Source of the DNA: an uncultured Mollicutes bacterium
GTDB lineage: Bacteria; Bacillota_I; Bacilli_A; Acholeplasmatales; Anaeroplasmataceae
DNA length: 5,384 nucleotides
Reading direction: 5' to 3'
Assembly: GCA_947174685.1 (NCBI GenBank)
Contig: CAMWJY010000072.1
Span: 1 to 5,384 of the forward strand
This document shows positions 1-5,384 of this stretch, in pieces. The notes under the pieces are model-generated. The model saw only the letters and a list, made by a program, of their open reading frames with translations. It did not search any database and was not told the DNA's origin. The position numbers and the translations under genes are program-made. The first letter of the stretch is position 1. Every line of letters begins with the position of its first letter.

Positions 1-347
1 TGAAAAGTGGTATCAAGATTTATTTATTTTTAGTATTATATTTAACAGTAGCAACCGTAATCTATACAATCTATATCAACAAGACCAGTCAGGACTTCAA
101 TTTGATTGCAAAGCTTGTCATTGGTGGCGTTGCTTATATGATGTTAGGATTTACCTACGCAAATGCAGTTCATAAAAAAGGACTTATCATTGGTTTATTT
201 GTAGGAATATTACATTTCTTTTTGATTGCTTTAGTGTATTTTTTATGCACTGGAAAATTTGAATTTCAGGTTTTACCCTTCTTTATTTGCATCCTACTTT
301 CTGGTATTGGTGGAATGCTGGGTGTGAATCTTAAGAAATTATTTTAA
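1..347 (+). CDS. Small four-helix membrane protein (TIGR04086/YrzE-like), 5' edge cut by window
   Basis: The frame is open from position 3 to the TAA at 345-347. Positions 1-2 are TG, so the codon just before AAA at 3-5 is NTG, and a start codon probably lies one base outside the window, giving about 115 residues. A TTG at 102 would also open the frame, but it would remove the first hydrophobic segment (about residues 7-27, IYLFLVLYLTVATV...). Three further hydrophobic segments follow, including LVIGGVAYMMLGFTYA, GLIIGLFVGILHFFLIAL and FFICILLSGIGGMLGV. Lysines at both termini suggest both ends are cytoplasmic. The size, four helices and Gly-rich helices resemble the uncharacterised TIGR04086 (YrzE-type) family of Bacillota; that match is from memory of the fold pattern and is moderate at best. 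No function can be assigned. It lies 42 bases upstream of rarA on the same strand. Confidence 0.7.
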   Translation, partial: KSGIKIYLFLVLYLTVATVIYTIYINKTSQDFNLIAKLVIGGVAYMMLGFTYANAVHKKGLIIGLFVGILHFFLIALVYFLCTGKFEFQVLPFFICILLSGIGGMLGVNLKKLF

Positions 348-362
348 AAATCATTTAAAATA
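340..362. repeat. 9-bp A/T-only inverted repeat at the gene 1 / rarA junction
   Basis: TATTTTAAA at 340-348 and TTTAAAATA at 354-362 are perfect inverted copies separated by five bases (AATCA). The repeat contains the stop codon of the membrane-protein gene and runs up to the -10 element of rarA. It has no G or C, so a stem would be weak and it is a poor terminator. It could be an operator or simply chance in AT-rich DNA. Confidence 0.35.
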
Positions 363-371
363 TGATACAAT
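363..371 (+). promoter_or_regulatory. Probable extended -10 promoter of rarA
   Basis: TG-A-TACAAT forms an extended -10 element (TGn plus a one-mismatch TATAAT). The region 17 bases upstream is A/T only and shows no convincing -35 hexamer, which the TGn motif can compensate for. Transcription would start near 378, giving a leader of only about 12 bases that still includes the ribosome binding site. Confidence 0.45.
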
Positions 372-378
372 AAGCAAT

Positions 379-384
379 GGGTGA
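379..384 (+). promoter_or_regulatory. Ribosome binding site that fixes the rarA start
   Basis: GGGTGA at 379-384 resembles AGGTGA and lies five bases before the ATG at 390. A GTG at 381 is in the same frame, but it lies inside this element and has no upstream Shine-Dalgarno of its own. It would add MIF before the family-typical MKPLAYR N-terminus, so ATG 390 is preferred. Confidence 0.6.
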
Positions 385-389
385 TATTT

Positions 390-1601
390 ATGAAGCCATT
401 AGCTTATCGAATTAGACCAAAAACATTTGAAGATATTGTAGGACAGGATCATTTAGTTGGGCCTAAGGGAGTCATTAGAAAAATGCTAGATTCCAATCAG
501 CTTTGTTCCATGATTTTATATGGACCAGCCGGCTGTGGAAAAACCTCTATAGCCGAGGTAATTGCCAGCTATTTTGCTCTCAATTCCTATCATTATAACG
601 CTTCTATTGATAATAAGGCTAAGCTTAAGGAAATTGCTGAAGCTGCAAAGCTATATCAAAATGTTATTTTGATCATTGATGAAATTCATAGAATGAAAAA
701 GGATGTTCAGGATTTCCTTCTTCCCTTTGTAGAATCAGGAGCCTTAACGATTGTCGGCTTAACAACAGAAAATCCTTATCGGGCAATCAATCCTGCCATT
801 CGTTCTAGAACCCATATCTATCGTCTAAATGAAATAACTAAGGAAGATATCATAAAGCTTCTAAAGAAAACAATTGACCAGGAAAAAATGAAGGTAATCA
901 CTGAAGATATCTTGGAGTATATTGCCATTGTATCTTCTTGTGAGGTACGTTCCAGTTTAAATATGCTTGAAATTGCAAATATGCTAGATCAAGAGGAATT
1001 AACTTTAGAGAATGTTAAAGCTTTAATCGGCAAAAAAAGCTTCGCCATTGATGAAGAAGGTGAAAGCTATTATGATATTGCTTCTGCAATGATTAAGTCT
1101 ATCCGTGGTAGTGATCCAAATGCCGCTGTGCATTATCTTGCAAGACTTCTTCAATCAGAGGACATTGAATTCATTGCTAGACGATTGATGATTTTAGCTT
1201 ATGAGGATGTTGGACTTGCAAATCCAAATGTTGGACCCAGAGTTTATGCGGCATGTCATACTGCTTTAGAGGTAGGACTTCCAGAGGCAAGAATTCCTTT
1301 ATCCTATGCTGCAGTAGATTTAGCTACTTCTCCTAAAAGCAATTCTGCCTATTTGGCAATTGATGCTGCCTTAGCAGATTTAGAACAGATGACCTCGATG
1401 CAAATCCCTCCACATATCCTAAATAAAGAATTAAAAAGCCATAAATATACCTATCAGTATCCGCATGATTTTAAGGGTGGCTATGTGAAACAGCAATACC
1501 TTCCTGATGATCTTATCGATAAGGTTTATTATGAGCCAAAGGATACGGGAGCATATGAACGGGGAGTTAAAGAATATTTAACTAAGCTAAAACAAAGCTA
1601 G
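390..1601 (+). CDS. rarA: Replication-associated recombination protein RarA (MgsA), AAA+ ATPase
   Basis: RarA is a cytoplasmic AAA+ ATPase related to the clamp-loader subunits and to eukaryotic WRNIP1/Mgs1; it acts at stalled replication forks and on single-strand gaps. From ATG 390 the protein has 403 residues, close to the B. subtilis homologue (about 420). The N-terminus MKPLAYRIRPKTFEDIVGQ is family-typical. Walker A is GPAGCGKT (residues 45-52) and Walker B with the catalytic acid is LIIDEIHR (94-101). The sensor 1 region is LTTENP (124-129), the likely arginine finger is R140 in AIRSR, and the sensor 2 region is EVRSSLNMLE (185-194). The C-terminal helical oligomerisation domain follows, with FIARRLMILAYEDVGL at about 261-276 and the terminal YEPKDTGAYE segment. 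All catalytic motifs look intact. The stop TAG shares a CTAG with the stop of the convergent gene. Identification is secure. Confidence 0.97.
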   Translation: MKPLAYRIRPKTFEDIVGQDHLVGPKGVIRKMLDSNQLCSMILYGPAGCGKTSIAEVIASYFALNSYHYNASIDNKAKLKEIAEAAKLYQNVILIIDEIHRMKKDVQDFLLPFVESGALTIVGLTTENPYRAINPAIRSRTHIYRLNEITKEDIIKLLKKTIDQEKMKVITEDILEYIAIVSSCEVRSSLNMLEIANMLDQEELTLENVKALIGKKSFAIDEEGESYYDIASAMIKSIRGSDPNAAVHYLARLLQSEDIEFIARRLMILAYEDVGLANPNVGPRVYAACHTALEVGLPEARIPLSYAAVDLATSPKSNSAYLAIDAALADLEQMTSMQIPPHILNKELKSHKYTYQYPHDFKGGYVKQQYLPDDLIDKVYYEPKDTGAYERGVKEYLTKLKQS

Positions 1602-3274
1602 AATTTAATTTTATCAAAGTCTGTAATAGATACATAAGGTGTTTGTCCATGATACAAGGTATTATCCTTGCGAATGAGGACATCACCTTTTTTTTGTAAT
1701 CTACAAGCCATATCACTACCAAAAAGCTTCACAGAGGTAGAAACATCACTCATATTAAAGGCAATAATATCGCACTTGTTCATCTCTAGTTTAGCAAGTG
1801 CATTTTTATTTCTTGCAACGATAATCATTGTCATACCTACCCTTGAGGCAAATCTTATGGCATAGGAAATCTTTTGATATAGTCCACTAGAAATACTTGC
1901 CAAATCTAAACACAAAAAATGAAATTGGGGAAACATAGGCTCCATCTCTAGATTAGATTTTTTAATTTGCGCATTGGCTTCTTCAATGCTGTCACAATTA
2001 AAATACTTTAAAACCTCATTTCTTCTTTCATACTCACTGAAGGCTTCATCTAAGGCAATAGATGCAGACTTTTCATTATTGACATACAAAAAGCCATCCT
2101 TATTCATTTGGGGAAATTCATGCTCAAAATCATAGAAATAGATTTCACTATATTTAATGTTCTTTATTAAAATACTTAAAACAAGGCTTCTGATAAAGGT
2201 CTTAATTCCACTGGTTGCATCTCCGGTTAAAACAATAAGTCTTCCTTCCTTTGCCTCAAAGCCAATATGATTCCCATTCACATCTACAGCCAAAGGAATC
2301 ATTTTACTGCTTCCCTCCTCCATAAGCATAGACTTTAGAGTCAAGAGCTTACGAAACTGATTCGGATAATCTAGGGCATAGCCATTTTCCTGTTTGATAA
2401 AAAAGCACTGTCTGTTAAAGAAACCTAGGATTGTCTTAATCTCATCTTCATTTTTATGAGCAAATTTCATCAAAAAGCGGGAAGAGGAATAGGAGGTATG
2501 ATAGCTATCTACCATAACATAAATCTTTCTTTCTCTGACAAATTCTTTAAAGCTTTGAAATTTCTCTTTATTGATTTCATTTTGCAAGGTGAAATTGACT
2601 TGCTCTTCTGTATCCTCTAAGGATTGCATCGTCATTTTTTTAGTTGCCTTTTTAGATATTGTAGGATAATGAAGGCTTTTAAAATATTTTTGGGTGGCTG
2701 CAATCGCCTGTTTTGGAAATTTAGTAAGATGTCCTCCCTTAAAGATGCGTAGCAATTTTAAGTTGGCTAAATAGCAAATGCCAATAAACATAAAAGCAAT
2801 GCCTAGCAGAATACTTCCAATCTTACTTACTAGAAGGCAAGACACCTGTAAAACTAAAGCTCCTATAATCCCACCACCACAGCTATAGCTAATATTGTAA
2901 GATTTTAAATAATGCTTATAAAGATCTAATGTCTTACTTAAAACATTGGTACTAGACATTCCTAGTGCGTCATATAGTCCTAAATGAGCAAACATCAATA
3001 CAGCTATAAATATAAACACACATCCAATAAAGGAAATATGATGCGTATCTAGTCTCTTTTTGAAAATCAAAAATATAACACAGTAACCTAAAATAAATGC
3101 TAGAATTGCAGTAGAAAAATCACCAATTAAAAAACTAAAAAATAGAGCCAGTATTCTTCCAGCTAGACCTACTCTTCCTATCAGTAAAATACATAAAATA
3201 CTCACACAGGTACAGACTGCAACATATAAGTAATCCTTCTTCTCACGAATGATATGATTCTTAACCTTAGGCAT
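1598..3274 (-). CDS. SpoIIIE/FtsK-family membrane protein with degenerate motor (probable pseudo-translocase)
   Basis: This 558-residue protein resembles SpoIIIE/FtsK over its whole length but is shorter than the usual 750-800. Residues 15-175 hold hydrophobic helices matching the FtsK 4TM domain, including the family-typical CGGGIIGAL at 132-140. The basic linker (about 176-240) is very short. Residues 241-345 fit the alpha domain and 346-558 the RecA-like motor. The motor is damaged: the P-loop region reads GDATSGIKT (351-359), where SpoIIIE has GATGSGKS. Lys358 and Thr359 remain but the glycine next to Lys is Ile, and the first glycine, aligned back from Lys, is Asp. Walker B is LCLDLAS, keeping Asp457 but with Leu458 in place of the catalytic Glu. 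The DPK motif reads DFE, ATQRPS reads VARNKN, and the Arg of RIAF is Ile. The reading frame ends after the motor, so the gamma winged helix that reads DNA polarity is absent. The frame is unbroken, so it is not an ordinary pseudogene. It probably cannot hydrolyse ATP; a membrane or septal scaffold role is a guess. Start ATG 3274 has GGAG eight bases upstream. Confidence 0.88.
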   Translation of the reverse strand: MPKVKNHIIREKKDYLYVAVCTCVSILCILLIGRVGLAGRILALFFSFLIGDFSTAILAFILGYCVIFLIFKKRLDTHHISFIGCVFIFIAVLMFAHLGLYDALGMSSTNVLSKTLDLYKHYLKSYNISYSCGGGIIGALVLQVSCLLVSKIGSILLGIAFMFIGICYLANLKLLRIFKGGHLTKFPKQAIAATQKYFKSLHYPTISKKATKKMTMQSLEDTEEQVNFTLQNEINKEKFQSFKEFVRERKIYVMVDSYHTSYSSSRFLMKFAHKNEDEIKTILGFFNRQCFFIKQENGYALDYPNQFRKLLTLKSMLMEEGSSKMIPLAVDVNGNHIGFEAKEGRLIVLTGDATSGIKTFIRSLVLSILIKNIKYSEIYFYDFEHEFPQMNKDGFLYVNNEKSASIALDEAFSEYERRNEVLKYFNCDSIEEANAQIKKSNLEMEPMFPQFHFLCLDLASISSGLYQKISYAIRFASRVGMTMIIVARNKNALAKLEMNKCDIIAFNMSDVSTSVKLFGSDMACRLQKKGDVLIRKDNTLYHGQTPYVSITDFDKIKF

Positions 3275-3282
3275 AAAATCAG

Positions 3283-3303
3283 CTCCACACGCGTACTATA
3301 GCA
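3283..3303 (-). promoter_or_regulatory. Extended -10 promoter and RBS of the SpoIIIE-like gene
   Basis: On the minus strand TG (3303-3302), one base, then TATAGT (3300-3295) make an extended -10. No clear -35 is present; the upstream bases are the T-runs of the RNase J terminator. Transcription would begin near 3288. The ribosome binding site GGAG (3286-3283) sits eight bases before ATG 3274. The same bases also read CATGCTA, which fits a CATnnTA-type sporulation (sigma G-like) -10, but no matching -35 was found, so that reading is weak. Confidence 0.45.
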
Positions 3304-3326
3304 TGTGTTTATTAAAAAAAATGATG

Positions 3327-3353
3327 AAAAAAAGGCTACTTCGTAACCTTTTT
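3327..3353 (-). terminator. Intrinsic terminator overlapping the RNase J stop codon
   Basis: In the minus-strand transcript AAAAAGGUUAC (3353-3343) pairs with GUAGCCUUUUU (3339-3329) around a GAA loop, an 11-bp stem with one G-U wobble. It is followed directly by a run of seven T (3333-3327), part of which is in the stem, and a second run of eight T at 3321-3314. On the plus strand the wobble becomes a C-A mismatch, so the element favours the minus direction. The stop TAG (3338-3336) and the last codons lie in the stem. It separates RNase J transcription from the SpoIIIE-like gene, which then needs its own promoter. Confidence 0.75.
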
Positions 3354-5033
3354 AGAATTTTCTATATCCGTTGAAATCAGCACAGGAATGATAATTGGAT
3401 TTCGTTTGGTTTTCTTATTGATAAAATGCTGAAGTTCAGTTTTTAACGTATTCTTATACTCACTCCAGTTGATAAACTTATTCACTAAAAACTGAATGGA
3501 AACCTTCTTAAATACTTCAATAATATCCGTATTTAAGTCACCATCTGCAGTTGTATAGACGAAGCCTTTTGTAATAATTTCCGGACCTGCCACTAAGGAT
3601 TTTGTACGAGGATTGATATTTGCACAAAGCATCAAAAGTCCATCCTCAGCAAGTAGCTCACGATCACGCATAACGACATCTCCTACATCCTTAAATGCCT
3701 TGCCATCTAGCATAATCTCACCAACAGGAGCCTCACCAGTAATTCCTCTATATTCTCCATCAATGAAGGTTGCAATATCACCAGAATCTAAAATAATGAT
3801 TCTGTCATCCTCATATCCTAAACAGTTTGCCACAATACGAAGCGCATATTGATGACGATATTCTCCAATCACTGGAACCACATATTTAGGCAATAGGATA
3901 TTAATCATCTGCTTGATTTCTTCTCTGTTTGCAGAGGAGTGAGGAAGTAAATTTGTTTTAAATTCCTTAACATTTGTAGTTACACGATATATGATATCAA
4001 GTGTACGAGCTGCCATTTTTTCAGTACCTAAATAAGGATTCGTTAAAATCACAATCGTATCTGTTGGCTCAAGATGAATCAATCTGTCGATATTTTTTGC
4101 CATTCGCTGTAGCATAAAATATGGCTCATGACGTTCTCCAGTAACTAAAACCACCAGGTTTTTATCATTATTCTTAATCTTATCATCAATGAATTTCAAA
4201 TTAGCCAAATTCTTTTCTGGACATTTTAAATATCCTAGCTGCATAGCCTGATTTACTAATCTTTGGGTTTTTCTTCCTAAAATAGCAATCTTCTTATCCT
4301 CAGCAACGGCGATATCAATAATCTGCTGAATTCTTAATAGGTCAGAGGAAAATAGTGTGAATATTACACGATTGTCAGAATGTGTTAAGATGTTTTTAAT
4401 ACGGAGGTTAAATTCCATAATTGTTCCTCTGTTTTGATCATTATCTGCACCTAAGCTTTCAGTCATTAAAGCTAGAACGCCTTCTTTTGAGAAAATTGCA
4501 AGCTCTCTATACATTTGGGCATAGTTAATCTTTGAATTTTGATCAAAATTATAGTTGCCAGTATAAATTATATATCCATCAGGAGTTTTGATGGCAATAC
4601 CCAAGCAATCAGGAATACTATGTGCTACATCAAAGAAACGTACATCAATGTCCTTAAAATGTAATAAGGATTTAGAATTTACTGTGATAAACTTATTTTG
4701 TTCAATAGAATATTCCTCTTCTTTTAAACGATCTAATAATACCGCCATAGTAAATTTAGAAGCATAGACAGGTACCTTCATTTCTTTTAAAATATTGTAT
4801 ACTCCACCAATATGATCATCGTGAGCATGAGTTAAAAAGATACCAACCACTCTGTTTTTATTTTGAACTAAAAAGGAAATATCATTGATTATCATATCCA
4901 CACCATATAGCTCAGCTGTAGGATATTTTAATCCTGCATCTAAAATAAATAATCGATGATTTACTTCTACAACATATAAATTTTTTCCATCCTCTTGGAG
5001 TCCACCAAGCGAAAATATGTTCAGCTCTGCCAT
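3336..5033 (-). CDS. rnj: RNase J-family protein with degenerate active site (J2-like)
   Basis: RNase J enzymes are beta-lactamase/beta-CASP 5'-3' exo- and endoribonucleases that turn over and process RNA, in B. subtilis as a J1-J2 complex. This 565-residue protein has the usual length and layout: N-terminal beta-lactamase part (about 1-205), beta-CASP insert (206-360), second beta-lactamase part (361-445) and the C-terminal domain with TKGFVY (488-493) and KTKRNPIIIP (541-550). Motif 2 HAHDDH (69-74) and His138 in AHSIPD are intact. Several other conserved residues are changed. The metal-ligand Asp of TGDF is Asn160 (TGNY, codon AAC). The His of SGHA is Ser367 (PHSSA). The His of HGE is Ile389 (VIGEY). 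FASNxHR reads FSSDLLR (228-234) and GSQGEP reads GERHEP (299-304). These point to little or no nuclease activity and a J2-like partner role, which is inference. An in-frame TGA lies three codons before ATG 5033, so no longer start is possible. Confidence 0.93.
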   Translation of the reverse strand: MAELNIFSLGGLQEDGKNLYVVEVNHRLFILDAGLKYPTAELYGVDMIINDISFLVQNKNRVVGIFLTHAHDDHIGGVYNILKEMKVPVYASKFTMAVLLDRLKEEEYSIEQNKFITVNSKSLLHFKDIDVRFFDVAHSIPDCLGIAIKTPDGYIIYTGNYNFDQNSKINYAQMYRELAIFSKEGVLALMTESLGADNDQNRGTIMEFNLRIKNILTHSDNRVIFTLFSSDLLRIQQIIDIAVAEDKKIAILGRKTQRLVNQAMQLGYLKCPEKNLANLKFIDDKIKNNDKNLVVLVTGERHEPYFMLQRMAKNIDRLIHLEPTDTIVILTNPYLGTEKMAARTLDIIYRVTTNVKEFKTNLLPHSSANREEIKQMINILLPKYVVPVIGEYRHQYALRIVANCLGYEDDRIIILDSGDIATFIDGEYRGITGEAPVGEIMLDGKAFKDVGDVVMRDRELLAEDGLLMLCANINPRTKSLVAGPEIITKGFVYTTADGDLNTDIIEVFKKVSIQFLVNKFINWSEYKNTLKTELQHFINKKTKRNPIIIPVLISTDIENSKKVTK

Positions 5034-5072
5034 ACAAAATCATAGAATAGCAAAAAGGCTATTCTTCCTCCT
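5034..5072 (-). promoter_or_regulatory. Structured leader: Shine-Dalgarno, hairpin, then RNase J start
   Basis: On the minus strand a strong Shine-Dalgarno AGGAGGA (5072-5066) is followed at once by AGAATAGC (5065-5058), loop CTTTTT (5057-5052) and GCTATTCT (5051-5044), a perfect 8-bp stem. Then come ten bases and the RNase J ATG (5033-5031). The linear gap from Shine-Dalgarno to ATG is 32 bases, too far for normal initiation. With the stem folded it falls to ten. No other Shine-Dalgarno lies near the ATG. This resembles the structured spacer known for phage T4 gene 38. Confidence 0.65.
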
Positions 5073-5106
5073 ACTCAGTTTAAGAATCGAATACTTCGTT
5101 GTTTTA

Positions 5107-5135
5107 ATTATAATCTATTTAAACGTAATTTTCAA
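5107..5135 (-). promoter_or_regulatory. Sigma A-type promoter of the RNase J gene
   Basis: The minus strand has TTGAAA (5135-5130), a 17-base spacer and a perfect TATAAT (5112-5107). Transcription would start near 5100, giving a leader of about 67 bases that holds the Shine-Dalgarno hairpin. The -35 lies in the last codons of the DpaA-like gene and its stop codon falls in the spacer, so there is no terminator between the two genes and read-through is also possible. Confidence 0.85.
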
Positions 5136-5330
5136 TATATTTTTTAATAATATTTGCAGCAGAAATATATGCAAATTTAGAAGGGATTGCACCAACGATT
5201 TCATATTGAATTTTATAGTCATTTATTTTATTGATATCAAACCCATAAGGTGCAGATGCCACATCAATAATTCTTTTATCCGTTAATTTTGAATAATCCC
5301 AATCTAAATTATAAGGAACCGTATTAATTA
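5119..5330 (-). CDS. dpaA: Dipicolinate synthase subunit A-like, C-terminal fragment (cut at sequence end)
   Basis: DpaA (SpoVFA) with DpaB forms dipicolinate synthase, which makes the spore-core dipicolinic acid from the lysine-pathway intermediate 4-hydroxy-tetrahydrodipicolinate in the mother cell. Only about the last 69 residues are present. They match the end of the family's Rossmann domain: INTVP at the fragment start, then IIDVASAPYGFD, which parallels IIDLASKPGGTD, then GAIPSKFAYISAANII, which parallels the GLPGxVAPxTAGxII region. The stop is TAA at 5121-5119. An ATG at 5346-5344 is in frame, but it lies in adapter sequence and is not a real start; the genuine gene should extend some 220 codons further upstream. 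The next gene downstream is RNase J and not dpaB, its usual partner. Other Rossmann dehydrogenases are possible but fit less well. Confidence 0.72.
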
Positions 5331-5384
5331 TGTCTATTATACACATCTACGAGCAGACGAGACTGCTGAGCATATCGTGTTGCG
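5331..5384 (+). other. Illumina Nextera adapter contamination with errors (non-genomic)
   Basis: Positions 5331-5348 match the Nextera mosaic-end sequence (TGTCTCTTATACACATCT) with one difference at 5336. Positions 5349-5363 match CCGAGCCCACGAGAC with three differences (5349, 5355, 5356). Positions 5364-5371, TGCTGAGC, differ by one base from the Nextera i7 index N704 (TCCTGAGC). Positions 5372-5384 match ATCTCGTATGCCG at 9 of 13. The elements come in exactly the order of adapter read-through, about 45 of 54 bases in all. The differences look like low-quality read-tail errors. The true genomic sequence ends at about 5330. Confidence 0.95.

Noticed and set aside
1668..1865. 65-codon ORF on the plus strand
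   Set aside because: It lies wholly opposite the conserved motor region of the SpoIIIE-like gene and has no ribosome binding site or family features that I can see.
1598..3274. SpoIIIE-like gene as a frameshifted pseudogene or sequencing error
   Set aside because: The frame is continuous over 558 codons and the changed motif positions are substitutions spread along the motor, not a shifted block.
3613..3852. 79-codon Ser/Pro-rich ORF on the plus strand
   Set aside because: It is the antisense shadow of the conserved RNase J C-terminal half.
4911..5043. Out-of-frame ORF on the minus strand from ATG 5043
   Set aside because: With the hairpin folded its ATG touches the Shine-Dalgarno, it runs inside the RNase J gene in another frame, and the product shows no recognisable features.
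5017..5286. 89-codon Ile/Phe-rich ORF on the plus strand resembling a membrane protein
   Set aside because: It is opposite the RNase J promoter and the DpaA coding end, and its hydrophobicity follows from AT-rich sequence.
5344..5346. ATG start of a complete 75-residue protein on the minus strand
   Set aside because: The ATG lies in adapter sequence; the genuine reading frame is the cut C-terminus of a longer DpaA-like protein.
5330..5348. Tn5-like transposon mosaic end
   Set aside because: The mosaic end is followed by Nextera adapter, index and P7 sequence in order, so it is library adapter and not a natural transposon end.

Overview
The window is AT-rich chromosomal DNA from a low-GC Gram-positive bacterium (Bacillota). 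The gene set is a small four-helix membrane protein, RarA, a SpoIIIE/FtsK-family protein, an RNase J-family protein and the end of a dipicolinate synthase subunit. The last one points to an endospore former. The position beside Erysipelotrichia-like or Bacilli-like lineages is a guess from protein flavour only. No transposon, phage, CRISPR or RNA gene was seen.

Layout. Positions 1-347 (+) hold a nearly complete small membrane protein whose true start codon seems to begin one base before the window. Positions 390-1601 (+) hold rarA, with an extended -10 promoter just upstream. rarA ends in a CTAG tetranucleotide that also carries the stop codon of the convergent gene at 1598-3274 (-), a 558-residue SpoIIIE/FtsK relative. 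That protein keeps the four-helix membrane domain but has a degraded motor and no DNA-reading winged-helix domain. Upstream of it on the same strand is an RNase J-family gene (3336-5033, -), closed by an intrinsic terminator that overlaps its stop codon. The RNase J gene has a near-consensus promoter and an unusual leader, with a strong Shine-Dalgarno sequence separated from the ATG by a perfect 8-bp hairpin. Upstream again is the C-terminal end of a DpaA-like gene (5119-5330, -). The final ~54 bases (5331-5384) are not genomic: they match an Illumina Nextera adapter, an i7 index and the P7 flow-cell sequence with scattered errors.

Biology. The order dpaA ... RNase J ... SpoIIIE-like recalls the Bacillus subtilis spoVFA-spoVFB-asd-dapG-dapA-rnjB-tepA-spoIIIE region. 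The striking point is that both central genes are full-length, uninterrupted reading frames with broken catalytic motifs. The RNase J protein has lost a metal-binding Asp and two beta-CASP histidines. The SpoIIIE-like protein has lost P-loop glycines and the Walker B glutamate. Each looks like a pseudoenzyme kept for a structural or regulatory role, perhaps as partner of an active paralogue elsewhere in the genome. This is inference from motif reading; no alignment or database search was run.
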